A stretch of DNA of 64,000 nucleotides. It comes from Trichomonas vaginalis G3. Lineage: Eukaryota; Parabasalia; Trichomonadida; Trichomonadidae. The notes under the pieces are model-generated. The model saw nothing but the letters and a program-made list of their open reading frames with translations. It searched no databases and was not told the DNA's origin. Shown one piece after another: positions 39,683 through 52,069 of this stretch. The stretch is from assembly GCF_026262505.1 (NCBI RefSeq), contig NC_067203.1, positions 6,758,001 through 6,822,000 on the forward strand, given 5' to 3'. The position numbers were made by a program, and so were the translations under genes. How positions within the stretch are numbered: the stretch's first letter is position 1; every line of letters begins with the position of its first letter.

Positions 39683-40485
39683 TTACTTACCAATAAAATT
39701 TCTTTGTTGTGACACTTTTCCCGGTTTATAGGACCTCTCTCATATTCTATCTTGTCATATCTAAACTCATAGTCATGTATGTCCTCTAACCATCTCATGA
39801 CACTTTCCAAACCACTTTTATCGGATGTAAAGTAAAAGCATGGATGGTTATGTAAAACGTCTAAAGTTTCTAAAGAGTCTCTCAAAGTCCAGTCTACTTG
39901 GTATTGAAAATCGCATGTGTTATAGAACGGCGGGTCTACTATAAAGAAAACATTTTCCTTGTTTTTATATTTTTCATACAACTCTGTCCAACGACATCTC
40001 ACAAACTCTATACCCTCAGTATATTTTTCTATGTTCTCTTTGAAAACCTTTGTATAGTTAAGATATAAAACTTTTGACATAAGTGTTTCAATGTCATGAA
40101 CTCTTATAGCACCACTATATAATAGTCTAGAAGATATACTATCCCAGTCAATATACTCTGCTTTTTTCAAAACCTCTCTGACAGTATTTTTCTTATCTAA
40201 TGGTATACGTTCCATCTTGCCTATAGGTATCTTTTCTTTCAACTCACTCAATATTTTGTTTGTGTCTGGTATATGTTTGAGACGGTTCATATAGTTGTCG
40301 AAGTCATTGCATATAATCTTTGAGTTTGGGAATACGGTATGGCACAAATGAGATATATAGAAACTTCCACCGAACAAATCTACAAATGTTAGACCATTCG
40401 GTAGTTTCTTAAGTTCTCTCAATAGAATATCTTTACATCTACTCTTATTTCCAAAGAAGGGTAACGGTGGTTTTGTAAAATTCAT
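39667..40485 (-). CDS. Element 1 part: Dam-like (D12) adenine-N6 DNA methyltransferase
   Basis: A 272-residue protein from the ATG at 40,485. Visible motifs are PLPFFGNKSR (motif X), FVDLFGGSFYIS (motif I, SAM binding) and FFIVDPPFYNT (motif IV, DPPF/Y catalytic). It fits the class alpha D12 family, which methylates adenine in short sites such as GATC. Possible roles are marking the element's own DNA or affecting host 6mA, which is abundant in Trichomonas. It looks whole. Confidence 0.85.
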   Translation of the reverse strand: MNFTKPPLPFFGNKSRCKDILLRELKKLPNGLTFVDLFGGSFYISHLCHTVFPNSKIICNDFDNYMNRLKHIPDTNKILSELKEKIPIGKMERIPLDKKNTVREVLKKAEYIDWDSISSRLLYSGAIRVHDIETLMSKVLYLNYTKVFKENIEKYTEGIEFVRCRWTELYEKYKNKENVFFIVDPPFYNTCDFQYQVDWTLRDSLETLDVLHNHPCFYFTSDKSGLESVMRWLEDIHDYEFRYDKIEYERGPINREKCHNKEILLVSKCGLK

Positions 40486-40500
40486 TTTATATATATAATA

Positions 40501-40535
40501 AAAATGTTTTTTCCTGAAAAGTGACAGAAAAGTGA
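40501..40535. repeat. Subterminal GAAAAGTGAC repeats, element 1
   Basis: GAAAAGTGACAGAAAAGTGA just inside the right terminal repeat is kept in element 2 at 63,786-63,805. It could be a replication or integrase binding site. Confidence 0.6.
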
Positions 40536-40552
40536 CGACTCTCAAAAATTTC

Positions 40553-40595
40553 TTAGGGGCTAGAAGGGGCGTAGCCCCTGGAAGCCCCACTACCT
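40553..40595 (-). repeat. Right terminal inverted repeat of element 1, hairpin-forming
   Basis: Inverted partner of 15,708-15,750. Its inner stem is GGGGC-TAC-GCCCC instead of GGCAC-TTC-GTGCC. A T-tract at 40,596-40,605 follows. Confidence 0.9.
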
Positions 40596-40604
40596 TTTTT
40601 TTTT

Positions 40605-40609
40605 CATAT
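40605..40609. repeat. Candidate target-site duplication, right copy
   Basis: TCATA, matching 15,686-15,690. Confidence 0.5.
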
Positions 40610-40672
40610 GGCAATACAAAAACTTTAAAATTATTTTGGAATATTCCAAATCAATATATTCCTTAATAAAAG
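40606..40672. other. Host spacer between the two Mavericks, with a 16-base palindrome
   Basis: Only about 67 bases separate the A/T tracts of the two elements. TTTGGAATATTCCAAA at 40,635-40,650 is a perfect palindrome near the centre. Confidence 0.7.
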
Positions 40673-40690
40673 AAAAAAAAAAAAAAAAAA

Positions 40691-40733
40691 GGCATTGGGG
40701 CTTCCAGGCACTTCGTGCCCTCTAGCCCCGAAG
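40691..40733 (+). repeat. Left terminal inverted repeat of element 2
   Basis: Follows an A-tract (40,673-40,690). Same hairpin as the left end of element 1. Confidence 0.9.
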
Positions 40734-40770
40734 ATGTTTAGTATAAAACCGCTTTTTAACTTCACTTAAA

Positions 40771-43700
40771 ATGCCACGTAAGCTACGTAAGAATATACGT
40801 AAGAGGAAGAGAGCATTGAAACATCCAATAGTAAGACTGACACCACAAAACCAGTTGCAACAACAAATGCTGAATGACCCCACTATGTTGCAACAAATGT
40901 CAAGCAATCCTATGCTTTTAAACCGAGTTACTGGTGCACAGAGTGGAGGTTTAAGAGCGGCACTTTTAGCGAAAATGGCAGGCTATGGTGGAGCTGCAGA
41001 CGGAACAGCCTATAACCCTCAAAGTCAAATGAATTTGAGTTCACTCAAAAATCAAATAGCAGATGTCAAAAAGTCAAACATAGACATACAGAAGCAAATA
41101 GGTGAAAACGAAAAGAAACTAGAATATGACAGACACACAAAGAAACTCAATGAGTTAAACGTAGAGAAAAAGAAGAAAGAAGAACAACTGAAAGAACTAA
41201 GTACAGAGGAATATGCGAAAAAAGTGTCAGAAAAAGCAGCAGAAGTAGCAAAAATGGAACAAGATGTTGTAAATTTGAAAAACCATACTACTCGATATAA
41301 AGTACTGAAAGATGAAGAGATAAAACAAAAAGCCCTGAAGACATATATGGATAGCGATGAGTATAAAAAAGAAGTTGAAGCAAATGTAAAGGCAGAAAAA
41401 CTTTTACAGTTGCAAAACCAAACCGTACAGTATGAAAACTTAGCACAAGAAAGTAAAAATAACGACGCAGCCATGCAAAAGGCAATGAAAAGCGCAGAAT
41501 ATATAAAAGCTAACAATGACTGGTTAGATGCCCAAGCCAACGCTAAAGCAGCCCAGCTTATAGGGTCAATAAGGACAAAAATACAAGCGGATGAAGACAG
41601 TTCAAATGAAGCTTTAACAAATGCTGACTTTAAGAACGCCTTCGAAGCTCTTCATAGTAAGGTGAAACAAGTGAACGACTTCTCATCTGGAAAGAAACTG
41701 AAGTCTGAAGGTTTCAACAAAGAGTTAAAAGAAGTAGCACAAAATATGACGAAAATAACAGATGCAGCAACGAGACAGGCAGTTCAAAGTGCCTATGACG
41801 CCGTTAGAGCAACTGTTGTGAAAAGTCAAGAAAAAGAGTTACAACAGACCAAAACAGACCTAGTAAATGCTTTCTTAAGAACGAAAAGTCAGGTAGGACA
41901 TTACGCTGCAGATGGAACATATGTGCCAGCTGGTGGAACTTATATACCAGCTGTTGGAATTTATATACCACCAAACCCTCCAAGAGAAGCACCTGCACCA
42001 GGACTACCTAAAACATTTACATCGTCACATGGACATAGACACAGGCATGCACCAAAACCAACACAACAACCAACACAACAACCAGCACAACAACCACCTC
42101 CACAACCAGCACAACAACCAACAGTTCAAAACCCAGCACAACAACCAACAGTTCAAAACCCTGCACAACAACCACCTCCACAACCAGCACAACAACCAAC
42201 AGTTCAAAACCCTGCACAACAACCACAAACAGAGCAAGGACATAAAAGAAGTAGAGAACAAGGAAACCAAGAATTCTTAAAAATGCTTAAAGAAGACTAT
42301 GGTTACCCAGATACTATTGACTTTAGTGACAGATATAAAGAAGCTATTCGAAAGTTCAAGGATGGAAATACTGACCCGAACCTATTTAGCTTTATGGCTC
42401 TGCACCAAAGGGGATATAATCTCAAACCTGGAAAATACAAGCTCGCTAAGGGATATGATTTAATAGCATATCATCCAAATGACATGAACGAATTTACTCC
42501 GAGATATTTGATGTCAGAGCTAAATGACAATTTAACTCTCTTCATGAAACGCGTAAAAAATAGAGACGGAACGAAAGAAGAAAGGTTTGTGAGTCCGGAT
42601 GACTTAGAAAGGGAACTTGTTGAAAACGGTCTCGGAATATATGAAATGCCAGCAGATGAGGTACAAGAAACTCCACAGGAAGAAGTTCAGATACAACCAG
42701 ACATGGAAGAAATAGTTCAGCAACAAAAGCTAGAAGAGCCTGAAGGAAACGAACAAGTCACTCCTTTGGAAACTAACTTCACAGAACTAGATGAAGATTT
42801 GGAACAGCCGAAAAATCTTGACCCTCAACAAGAGTATGCGGAGAATATGGAATATTTCCAAGAGTCTAAAAAAAATTCGGCTGACATAGTAGAAGAATAT
42901 CGAAAAATGTTTGCCGACATACAAAAGACTCCAACACCAGATGAAAATATTCAGCATAGAATGGAAGTACTGAAAGAAAATGTACACAAATACAACAACC
43001 CTTTTTACTTACGAGGATATAACGTTCAATCTTTGGATGAACTCGGTGAAAATAAAAGGTTAAATTTCAACAAAACATATAGAAATGAAACATTGTTTAA
43101 AGTTCATTCAGAACCTAACCAAGATGGAAACAAACCTACTTTTGTTTTCTGCAGACTATGGAACTACAATGAGATGGGGTCATTAAAGCTAACCCGGATA
43201 GGTGGTTCATAAACTTACAACCACAATTCCAAGAAGTTGTAGACGCAATGGAAGTCAATGGTGAACCAGATATAGCTGGTATTTTAAGCGCGGCTTTAAT
43301 GCCATTGAAAGATATGAAACATGCAGATATTTTGGACCAGTATGAAATGAACATGGCTGATGGAAATATAACACCTGACGTTCTAAAACATTTATCTCAA
43401 AGAACTACACAGAACCATAGAGATGGTATATTTGGTGAAGAGTTTAGAAAGACAGTTAGGGAGAGAGAAGGAAGAGAACCTATTGTACATGACCTTGCAA
43501 ATGAAAGTTTGCAAAATGTCATAAAAACTTACTTTGCAGACAATGAACTGAGAAGGGATGAATATTTAAGAAAACTCAAATTGACAGTACCAAATGAAAT
43601 GTTAGTATTGAAAAACATGTTCCTTGACAAAATAAAACCAACTACAGAAATAAATGACGCAAGACTGAAACGTTGGGTAAAAGCTTTCCCATTCACAAAA

Positions 43701-44153
43701 GATATAGTTGGTAACATGGAAAGAAAACCAGAATGGCTACAAAAACATATATTTGGAAACGAGCTTATTCCATATGGACAGGCACTGTTTGAAGAGCTTG
43801 AACCGGAAACTCAGGACAGAGTCATGCAAACAATACGCAAAGACTCAAATACAAAACTATGACAAACTCTTTCTAGGATATAGGTTACCTGAGATGGCGA
43901 CCAGAGCCAAAAGGCAAAAAGGACATGGGAAATTTGCAACATACTAGATGAACATAATGCAAAGATGCAACAACTTCAAGCAGAGGGCAAGTTACCAAAG
44001 CGACACCAAAGAAGAAGAGTAGAACAAAGTGAAAGTAGTGAAGAAGTAACTTCATCTAGTGAAAGTAGTGGCAATGAAGGAAAAAGAAGAGTTAAAAACT
44101 CAGTCAGGAAGAAAGTAAAGCTTGGTCCACGTGGGTTCTATTATGGCATATAA
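40771..44153 (+). pseudogene. Element 2 part: large coiled-coil and Pro/Gln-repeat protein
   Basis: Counterpart of 15,788-19,191, with different repeat numbers in the Pro/Gln block. Broken. Confidence 0.7.
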
Positions 44154-44185
44154 ATCCAACTATTCTATATTTTTACCCATATGAA

Positions 44186-45788
44186 ATGTACGCCGCTCAG
44201 AATATAACGCCAACAGTTTTGGATGCTATGAATGGAAATGTTTCCGAATGGTATAACGAATGCGACAATGCCATTAGAAGGTCAGAAATAGTTCCTGGAA
44301 CTTACGAATATACAACTGCTGTTTCTTATGGAAACGTAGGTGAGTTTGGAGAAGGTTCTTCAACAACAGTAGATATTGCTTGCGACAGGTTTCATATAAT
44401 TTCTATTGACAACTCTTTCTTATACGTGGAACAAGACATTGAAATAAAACCTTCTGCCAAGTTGTCTGACAAGAAAGGTTGCAATGGAATTTTCTATGTC
44501 GGATACCAATATGCTCCAGAAGTTTTCATGGATATAAGATATATTCTAACTCTGACTTAGTTCAAACAGTAACATGGGCAAACTATGAATGGTTCGCTTT
44601 GAGAAACTCAGTACAACCACAAGCTAGAGAACAAACAGACCAGTATGCAACTATTGAGAAAATAAGAAGACTTGACCCTAACGTTCCAGGAGTTTATGTT
44701 GACCTTCTGGACAAACTGCAGCAGCAGTAACCAAAGTAAAATTGAAACTTAGAGTTCCTTTGTCATCTTTCCTCATCTTCAGGTTTTTAAGATACTTGCC
44801 AAACTGGGCAGGAAAAATTTCTATCGAACTTACTCCAAGCAAAAATAACTTAGTCATTGCACCAACACAAGACCCATTCACTCTTACTGTAGCTGGAACT
44901 GGTGGAGCCAAGTTCTGTGACTTTTGCAAAGACAAAGTTGACCTAAACTTTGGTTTCTCAAACCTCAACACTGAAGTAAACTACTACTTCAATGCTGCTG
45001 GAACTGCTTGGGACCCAGTTAAGTTCACATGCGAAAAATTTGAATGCAAGAGAATAGAAAGCAGACTTGCAGTCTATATGTTGGACCCAGATATTTCAAA
45101 TGCTTTAGCTGCCAAATATATTGCAGTTCCACTTATGTTCCCTATACACCAAATATCTGTCAAAGACTTTGCAGGTGAAGTTGGAAACCAAAGTGCTGAC
45201 CCAGGTGCAAAACAGATATTGCCTTAACAACTGCAATGAAACATGCAGATACTATGTTTGTTCTTTTCAGACGAACTATAAATGACTATTCTTGTTTCTA
45301 CAACCCCGGTATTAAATATCATATAAACATAGATGGCAAATACTATCCAAGAGAAGAATATTCTACAGTTGAGGATATGAGGTCATACAACTTGACATTA
45401 GATGCTATGAACTTTAACACAACAACTTCACAACAACCATTAACCCTGAAATGCAAAGTTCTATTATGCCATATGTGAAAGTATGGACTCATACAGGAGC
45501 TCAAAACACTCAATATACAAATGGAGACCGTTCAAACTTTTGGCTTGGCATTCCATTTGCTGACTCAGAAGACTTTATGGGTGGTATTTCAACTGTTGGT
45601 ACAGTTCAAATACAATATACTGGTGACAGAGACGGTCCAAATGAATTGAAAGCAAAGAAGTTTACAAAACCAATAGCACTTTTCACGGAAGATGCTCTTT
45701 GAAAATTCGTTCGATGAAACCTGCTGGAGCTCCTCAGATTGGCATAACGACAGCTTCCATCGAGCAGATTTTGGCAGCAGGTCAGTAA
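44186..45788 (+). pseudogene. Element 2 part: candidate major capsid protein
   Basis: Counterpart of 19,224-20,828. One stretch near 44,885-44,925 is replaced by an unrelated short segment relative to element 1, suggesting a surface-loop variant or a patchwork of two lineages. Broken. Confidence 0.5.
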
Positions 45789-46102
45789 GTTGTTCTTGAA
45801 CTGACTTCTCTCCGTCAAATATTGACAGTACGCCAGTTTTTGATATAATATTGTATTAAAAACTTCCTTTAGAAATATCGGTCAGTTTTGTTGTTATATT
45901 TTTGTCAACGTCAAGAACTTTCACCATCTCGGTTATACCAACTTTCTTTGCTTTATGAAAAATATTTTGGTTCAGCAAAGACTGCTATTCTATAACATTT
46001 TCCATTGTTTGTATAAAGAACTATTCTATCAATGAACTTGTATTGTTTGTGTGTGTAAACTTTGTTTTGCTTCAATTCGAAGAGATACTCAAATACGTCC
46101 AT
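45686..46102 (-). pseudogene. Element 2 part: counterpart of the 139-residue protein
   Basis: Matches 20,722-21,141 in place and direction. Broken. Confidence 0.5.
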
Positions 46103-46120
46103 CTTTTTATTCTAAGTAAA

Positions 46121-46701
46121 ATGTCATTTCCGAAAAATAGAAGCGTAAGTGTTTCAAAAGGTTTAATGGCGGTGGCAGATGTGAAGTTAAATTCACCAAC
46201 TCAAACAAACAGTCAAAGTGTTGTTGTCAATGTCAAAGAAAGAGATGTTGAAGTGGGGAAACCATACGAAGACGAAGATGGTATAACACAATAGTTCCTG
46301 TAAAAGAACAACCAACATATCCTGAAGTTAGCAGAGACTTAAGTTCTGTTGCAGATATTCGAAACGACTACCAACAACTTAAAGACAAACTTAAACTCAG
46401 GAGAAGATTTGTCAAGCTTTGGGTATAATGTTAAACTTGGTTGAGCACAACCCTGTAAAAGTGAACTCATATGTCATTGCACCTCATGAAGTTTGAAAGA
46501 ACTATTGAAACTTTTTGACAGAGGCAGACGATATAAACATCAAAGAAATAGAACCCGACATTGCTTGCTGTGGTGTTTCATACAATGTCATTGACAAATA
46601 ACGTTATGAAAGGAGGTGAAACGTTGAACTTAAAATATAGTTTCCCAGACGTCATAAAAATATTTGACGACCACAACATTTCATTAAAATTTAGTTGCTA
46701 A
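46121..46701 (+). pseudogene. Element 2 part: counterpart of the 193-residue protein
   Basis: Matches 21,159-21,740 and shares the same divergent TATTCTAAGTAAA promoter. Broken. Confidence 0.6.
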
Positions 46702-46705
46702 GTAA

Positions 46706-46940
46706 ATGTCAAAACTTCTTGAAAGATGTTTGAAGAAAAACAATATAGACTTTTATTTCATGTAAAGGACTTTACACACTTTTGAAACGATATGAAAGAC
46801 CCTGTTTTGTTTGTTCGTGTAGACAAAGGAAAGTTCTATGTCTTTACAAAATATTTGAACTTCTTAGACAGAGAACTTCAAGAAACGCCATGTGAAAGTT
46901 TAGATGAAGTTCTTCTCCACTTTCAGAAAAACTTTTAAAT
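46706..46940 (+). pseudogene. Element 2 part: small protein of unknown function
   Basis: Counterpart of 21,747-21,978. Broken. Confidence 0.5.
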
Positions 46941-46948
46941 ATATGTAA

Positions 46949-47758
46949 ATGGCAGAAGACATAGTGGTTTATACTATTACGACTAAAAACCCTGAGTCAT
47001 ATAATTCTATAACAACAAACTTACAAAGTCCTCAAGGACGATATTGTAAACTAACTTTAAACACGATGACGACTAAAGCCTGTTTTGCTCTTTTGACACC
47101 AGAAGACTTTGTTGTTGTGAATGGTAAAAAATACTCCTTTGAAGATACTTACTCAGATATACCACAACAGGTTTTTGTTGACTTATTTAATACTTTAAGG
47201 ACGGATGTAACATGTGCTGCAACTAGAGCAGGTTTCATTATGTTTGGATGTCCGACTGAGTTTACTATAAACGATATGAGCTATAATACAAAACTTATAT
47301 CTGGTTTTTACTACCAACAATTTCCTATAACAGGAAAAGGTGTCATACAAGGAATGTCTGTTCCATTGACTTTAAGTACACCTATTTTATATATTGTTTC
47401 AAACTTAGGTTCAAAGTGCTATTCGAATGTCAACAGAAACTACTATGACCAAAAGATACTCATGCGTATAAACAACACTTTCTCTGCTGGTTTGCCTATT
47501 GTTCATTCGAATGCAGAGTTTTCAGCTTTAGTAAACTCAAACACTTTGGCAAACATAAACTTAACCTTAGTTGACGCAAACTTTGTTCCTGTAAAACTTT
47601 TATGTCCTATGTATTTGTCAATGACGGCAGAAAGTTTCGAATTGGAAGATGCAACTGGTGAAAGTATTGTACTACAAGAACAACTTCAACAACAAATAGC
47701 TCAAGAACAACAAATGCAACAAATGGAACAAATGCAACAACAAATAGCTCAAGAATAA
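46949..47758 (+). CDS. Element 2 part: candidate minor capsid (penton) protein
   Basis: A 269-residue counterpart of 21,989-22,795, nearly identical including the Gln-rich tail. It looks whole. Confidence 0.5.
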   Translation: MAEDIVVYTITTKNPESYNSITTNLQSPQGRYCKLTLNTMTTKACFALLTPEDFVVVNGKKYSFEDTYSDIPQQVFVDLFNTLRTDVTCAATRAGFIMFGCPTEFTINDMSYNTKLISGFYYQQFPITGKGVIQGMSVPLTLSTPILYIVSNLGSKCYSNVNRNYYDQKILMRINNTFSAGLPIVHSNAEFSALVNSNTLANINLTLVDANFVPVKLLCPMYLSMTAESFELEDATGESIVLQEQLQQQIAQEQQMQQMEQMQQQIAQE

Positions 47759-47787
47759 AAAAAATATTTTTTTTATTTTTATAAAAA

Positions 47788-49021
47788 ATGTACAGAATAG
47801 ACGTTTCAGATTTTTATGACTTCCAAGCCTTCAGAAATATGTGTCCATTTCGAGACTATAACAAAGCAGTCGAGAATTTGAAACGTTTAGTCATTTATGT
47901 CGACTCTGCCCCAGAATGTTATGTCATGAAAGAATGGGATGTAGTCTTTAACAAACCTAAAGCGACAATAGTTCAGAACAAGAATGTAAACAGAAACTTA
48001 AGAAAATAAAGTCGTACAAGTGGCATGAAGATGTTAGATGCTTGGGATATCTTATTGTCAAAGTTAGAAGATTTTTCAGTTCGTTGGTATAAAGTTTTAT
48101 ACACCTTCTCCAAACTTCTATTCTATCTTCACTGGATATAAATACGAACAAGTAGAATGGAAAGAAAATGTTATAGAAGCTTGGTTAGACCATGTCAAAG
48201 AAATTATATGCAATGGAAACGAAAGAGTCTATGAGTATATCTTATGTTGTTTGCAAACATCTTACAACATCCAAGTGCTAAAAATGAAACTGCTCTCATC
48301 ATAATTGGAAAACAAGGAACAGGTAAGAACACTTTCTTTACAGATATCTTATGCAAACTGTTAGAGGGCTATTCGAATCCGAATATGACAAACTTAGAAA
48401 ACATCTGCGGTAAATTTAACTCTTCAATAGAGAATATGAAACTTATAGTATGTAACGAACTTCAAAGTATAGATACAACAAAGGTTTTAAACTCAGATGC
48501 TTTTGAAGAGTCTTATAACAGACAAAGTTGGAGTTGTTGAAAGAAAATATAAAGACCAAAGAGTTTGTGAAAATGTTGCAAACTTCGTCATGGTTTCAAA
48601 CAACGCCGTTCCGATGAAGTTAGAAAGTTCTGACAGAAGATATGTAGTTGTCAGAACGTCAGAAGCTCATATGCAAGATACAGAATATTTTGACGACTTA
48701 GCAGAAACTTTAACATCTAACTTTTACAACCACTTGTTCTCATATTTCATGACATTAGATATTTCTAAGTTCAATCCAAGACAAATTCCACATACCGAAG
48801 AGAGACAAACATTGTTAGAAGCAAACAAGAGTGTATATGAACTGTTCATAGATGAAACTGACTTTGAGTGTTTTAGATGAAAGGTCATTGTACGATTCGT
48901 ATAAACAGTATTGTCAAGAGTATGGTTATATGACAGCGTCTAAACGAACATTCTTGGCAAATGTCAAAAGTCTTTTAGATGTTCAGAATGGTGTATATAC
49001 AAAGAAAAATTTTCTGAGTAA
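47788..49021 (+). pseudogene. Element 2 part: superfamily 3 helicase
   Basis: Counterpart of 22,827-24,054, with the GKQGTGKN Walker A and the same AAATATTTTTTT promoter block upstream. Broken. Confidence 0.75.
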
Positions 49022-49057
49022 ATTTTAAAAAAAATATTTTTTTATCCGATAGAAAAG

Positions 49058-49476
49058 ATGACGAAATTCATCTCAGTCAACAAGTACATGTCAGGACTTA
49101 AAGAAGAACTAGACCCATTCACATATTTGAATGTTTACTTCTACCATTTTGAAAAGTCTACATTTGACAAAGTTTGGAACATCGAACCAGTTAAGTTTGC
49201 TATTGTGACTAAAAATGGTGCGAAATTTGAAGACTTAGACATAGAAGGTTTGTTAACAGTCAAAGAAAGTTTTGACAGAAGGTTTTCAAACCTTAAAGAA
49301 GGCAAAGCATACAAACTTGTTATACCTTATGAACCAAAGAAAGCAGACGACTATGAATATTATGAGTCTAAGATAGTTGAAGTTCAAGGTAAATTGGGTA
49401 AAAAGATTTTAGAGTCTAAGCCAGTGTTTGCTCCTAAGAGGAAGAGAACATTGACATTGACCCAGAAATGTTCTAA
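49058..49476 (+). pseudogene. Element 2 part: small protein of unknown function
   Basis: Counterpart of 24,093-24,510, beginning MTKFISVNKYMSGLKEELDP, with the AAATATTTTTTT block before it. Confidence 0.5.
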
Positions 49477-49492
49477 AAATAAAATTTTATTT

Positions 49493-49938
49493 TTACATGT
49501 CATATCTCCCCTTCTCTGGTTCAGGTTCTTTCTTCTCTTCTTCTACTTTCTTTTCTTTCTTTTCTCTCTTCTTCTTTTTCTGGTGGAGTTATATCAAACT
49601 TCTCAGAACCATATTTTTGTAAAAGTGCTTTGTCATTTAATAGCTCTTCTATTCTGTTTTCTATTTCATTTTCAAGAACAGCGCATGTGTCTTCTTTGCA
49701 TTCTAAGAAGTTTTGTTGGACTTCATCTCTCCAAGAGGCGTCATCTCTGTCAACAAGTCTGTCATTGACAAATTTTAAGACTTCTCTGCTTAAGGTTTTA
49801 TGGTTCTTGTCATATTCCCAGAAACAGAACTTAGAACAAATTCACCTTTCTTGTTTACACTATGTAAGATTTTATGTCGACAGATGTTTTGCTGTCGAAA
49901 AGCTTGTCTCGAATATAGATAGCGAAATCGCTAGACAT
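49493..49938 (-). pseudogene. Element 2 part: counterpart of the Lys/Glu-tailed protein
   Basis: Matches 24,527-24,979. Broken. Confidence 0.5.
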
Positions 49939-49974
49939 TTCCTAAAAGATAAAAATTTTAATTTTTCTAAAAAT

Positions 49975-50849
49975 ATGTTAGAAAAAAAGTTTGCTGACAT
50001 TGACAAAAAATTGAGAATGTTTTTAAACAAGAACAAGAGGAAGTTGGAAAATGCTCAGATAAACCCATACATGACAAGTTCTTATTTGCCTCAGAATGGT
50101 ATAACAGGTCTAATTGCACCACCTGGGTCGGGTAAGACTTTCACTTATCTTAAAATGGCTGCACAACAACAAGAACTAGATGAGAAGAACCCATTCTATG
50201 AGTTAGTAGTCATTTGTAGTACTTCTGGTCAATTTGACCAAACCGTCAATTCGTTCAAAGATATTATAAAAAAGTCTAAGTTAGTATGTATAAAAGACTC
50301 TGAGTTGTTAGATTGGATAAAGAAGTACCAAAAAGAGTTTTGAAGTACAATGCTATAAATGAGTATGTCAATTCGAAGTTTAAAGACCCAAATGAGGAAA
50401 TGCAGAGAATATTAGAGAAGAAACACTTCAGAAACAAACAGAAAGAGATAGAATACATTTCGAAGAAATTGCAATCTTACGATTGGAAGACTTACCCTCA
50501 TAGATGTCTTCCTATCTTAGATGACTTTGCTTCTCATCCTTTGTTAAAGAATAGAGAACAAGACATGTGTCGAATTCTTAAGAAGCTCAGACACTTTAAC
50601 ATCTCAGTTGTCATTTGTGTACAGACAGCCAAGAGTTTAAGTAAGGATGTAAGAGAATACTTACTGATATCATACTTTTCCCCGGATTGTCCGAAGACGA
50701 TTTCATGGAACTTATGAAAGAGTCCATGGCAGGTAAGTTTGACAGACATGAACTATGGGAGAAGTACAAAGTCATACAAGACCCTCATACTTCTTTCAGA
50801 ATTCACATCTACGCAAACAAAGTTCAAATTGTAAAAAAGTCAAGCGTAA
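49975..50849 (+). pseudogene. Element 2 part: packaging ATPase
   Basis: Counterpart of 25,015-25,889 with the same Walker A (APPGSGKT). Broken. Confidence 0.8.
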
Positions 50850-50879
50850 AAATGTAAGTGTTTGAGTCTTAGTCTGTTG

Positions 50880-51330
50880 TGGTGCTGGGGCTGTCGGTTC
50901 TTCTGGCTTTGGAATGGACTCGGTTGGTGGTACGTCGGACATTCGTTTGTGTCTGTCGGAAGAAGAACTTTTCCTGTCGGAAGGAAGAACTTTTCCTGTC
51001 GGAAAGAAAAACTTTTTCCTGTCGGAAAGAAAAAACTTTTCCTGTCGGAAAGAAAAACTTTTCCTGTCGGAAAGAAAATTTTTCCTGAAGGTCGGCCAAA
51101 AAGTTCTCAATTTTCGAAAATTTGAATGGTTTACGGACGGACAACTGGAAAAATTTTCCTGTGGAAGGAAAATTTTTTCCTGTCGGAAAGGAAAATTTTT
51201 TCCTGTTGGAAGGAAAATTTTTTCCTGTCGGAAGGAAGAGTTCTTCCTGTCGGAAGGAAAATTTTTTCCTGTCGGAAGGAAGGACTCGGAATGCCAGAAG
51301 GATTTGACAAGACAATTTACCTTATAGAGC
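50880..51330. repeat. Palindromic array with 5' gene remnants on both sides
   Basis: Units of TTTTCCTGTCGGAAGGAAAA type (50,955-51,285) lie between the minus-strand start of the MSDVPPTES gene (50,880-50,950) and a plus-strand stretch (from about 51,289) resembling the start of the gene at 53,575. The conserved 60-base spacer is at 51,085-51,145. Compare 25,925-26,310 and 53,335-53,640. Confidence 0.9.
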
Positions 51331-51374
51331 TACCTGAGCCATCTGACTTTCACAAAAGACCAAAAATAAACGCT

Positions 51375-51986
51375 TTACATGTATTTTTCAGCAACTTCGT
51401 CAAATAATTTTATAGCTTTATCTATCTCATCTACTTCAAACGTTTCTTTACCTTTTATGGGAGCACCATACATTTTCTCAAACTTTTCAAGTAGTTCTGT
51501 TTCAGCAGCTCTCATATCATTCACAAACACAACCTTGACTCTATTGACTATACTGTCATATCTTTGAGTTATATTATATGTTCTTCCTATCTTATATCTC
51601 TTTGTATTGAAGTCCTTCGGTTTCTGAACGATGTAAAGTAAGCCTTCACTGCAACGTTCCGTATCGAATGAACCATATGTTATGAAATTATATCCAACAA
51701 CTGGGTCTAACCATAACAAAACTATTGGTATAAGACTTTTGTCAATGAGATATGCTGTAGTTCCACAGAATCTTACCGATATCATAAGCTCAGGATTTCT
51801 TGTCAAAATTTTCTGAGTTGAAGCAATTCCAACCCAATGCCATGTTTTCTTTCCAAATGGTGATATAATGTCTGACAAAGAATATTTGTTGTATTTCTTT
51901 GAGTATCTTACGTTTAAATCACCTATTCTAACCACTTTGGTGTCATTGTCTATCTTTTTAACTGTTTCAAACTCAGTGTTTGTCAT
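51375..51986 (-). CDS. Element 2 part: KilA-N/GIY-YIG (T5orf172-like) protein
   Basis: A 203-residue counterpart of 27,263-27,877. It differs mainly in a short stretch near residues 40-58. KilA-N core and the YKIGRT motif are both present. It looks whole. The AAATATTTT promoter block lies at about 52,005-52,030. Confidence 0.8.
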   Translation of the reverse strand: MTNTEFETVKKIDNDTKVVRIGDLNVRYSKKYNKYSLSDIISPFGKKTWHWVGIASTQKILTRNPELMISVRFCGTTAYLIDKSLIPIVLLWLDPVVGYNFITYGSFDTERCSEGLLYIVQKPKDFNTKRYKIGRTYNITQRYDSIVNRVKVVFVNDMRAAETELLEKFEKMYGAPIKGKETFEVDEIDKAIKLFDEVAEKYM

Positions 51987-52069
51987 TTCCTGTTCTTACA
52001 TACAAAATAAAAAAAATATTTTATAAAAAACTAGCTTTATTTTATTTTTTCATATCTTGTATAAAAGAT

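Larger units (their letters stand above)
15708..40595 (+). mobile_element. Maverick/Polinton element 1 (broken fossil, ~24.9 kb)
   Basis: Terminal inverted repeats with a hairpin, an rve-family integrase, protein-primed type DNA polymerase B, an A32/FtsK-like packaging ATPase and candidate capsid genes define a Maverick/Polinton. A Dam-like methyltransferase, KilA-N proteins and a tail-fibre-like gene are accessory parts. The element is broken, with about a dozen breaks across its genes, but its ends and order are complete. It is nearly identical to element 2 in the shared core, so it is young. The region from about 26,000 to 32,400 is unrelated in content to the matching part of element 2. 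Confidence 0.93.
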
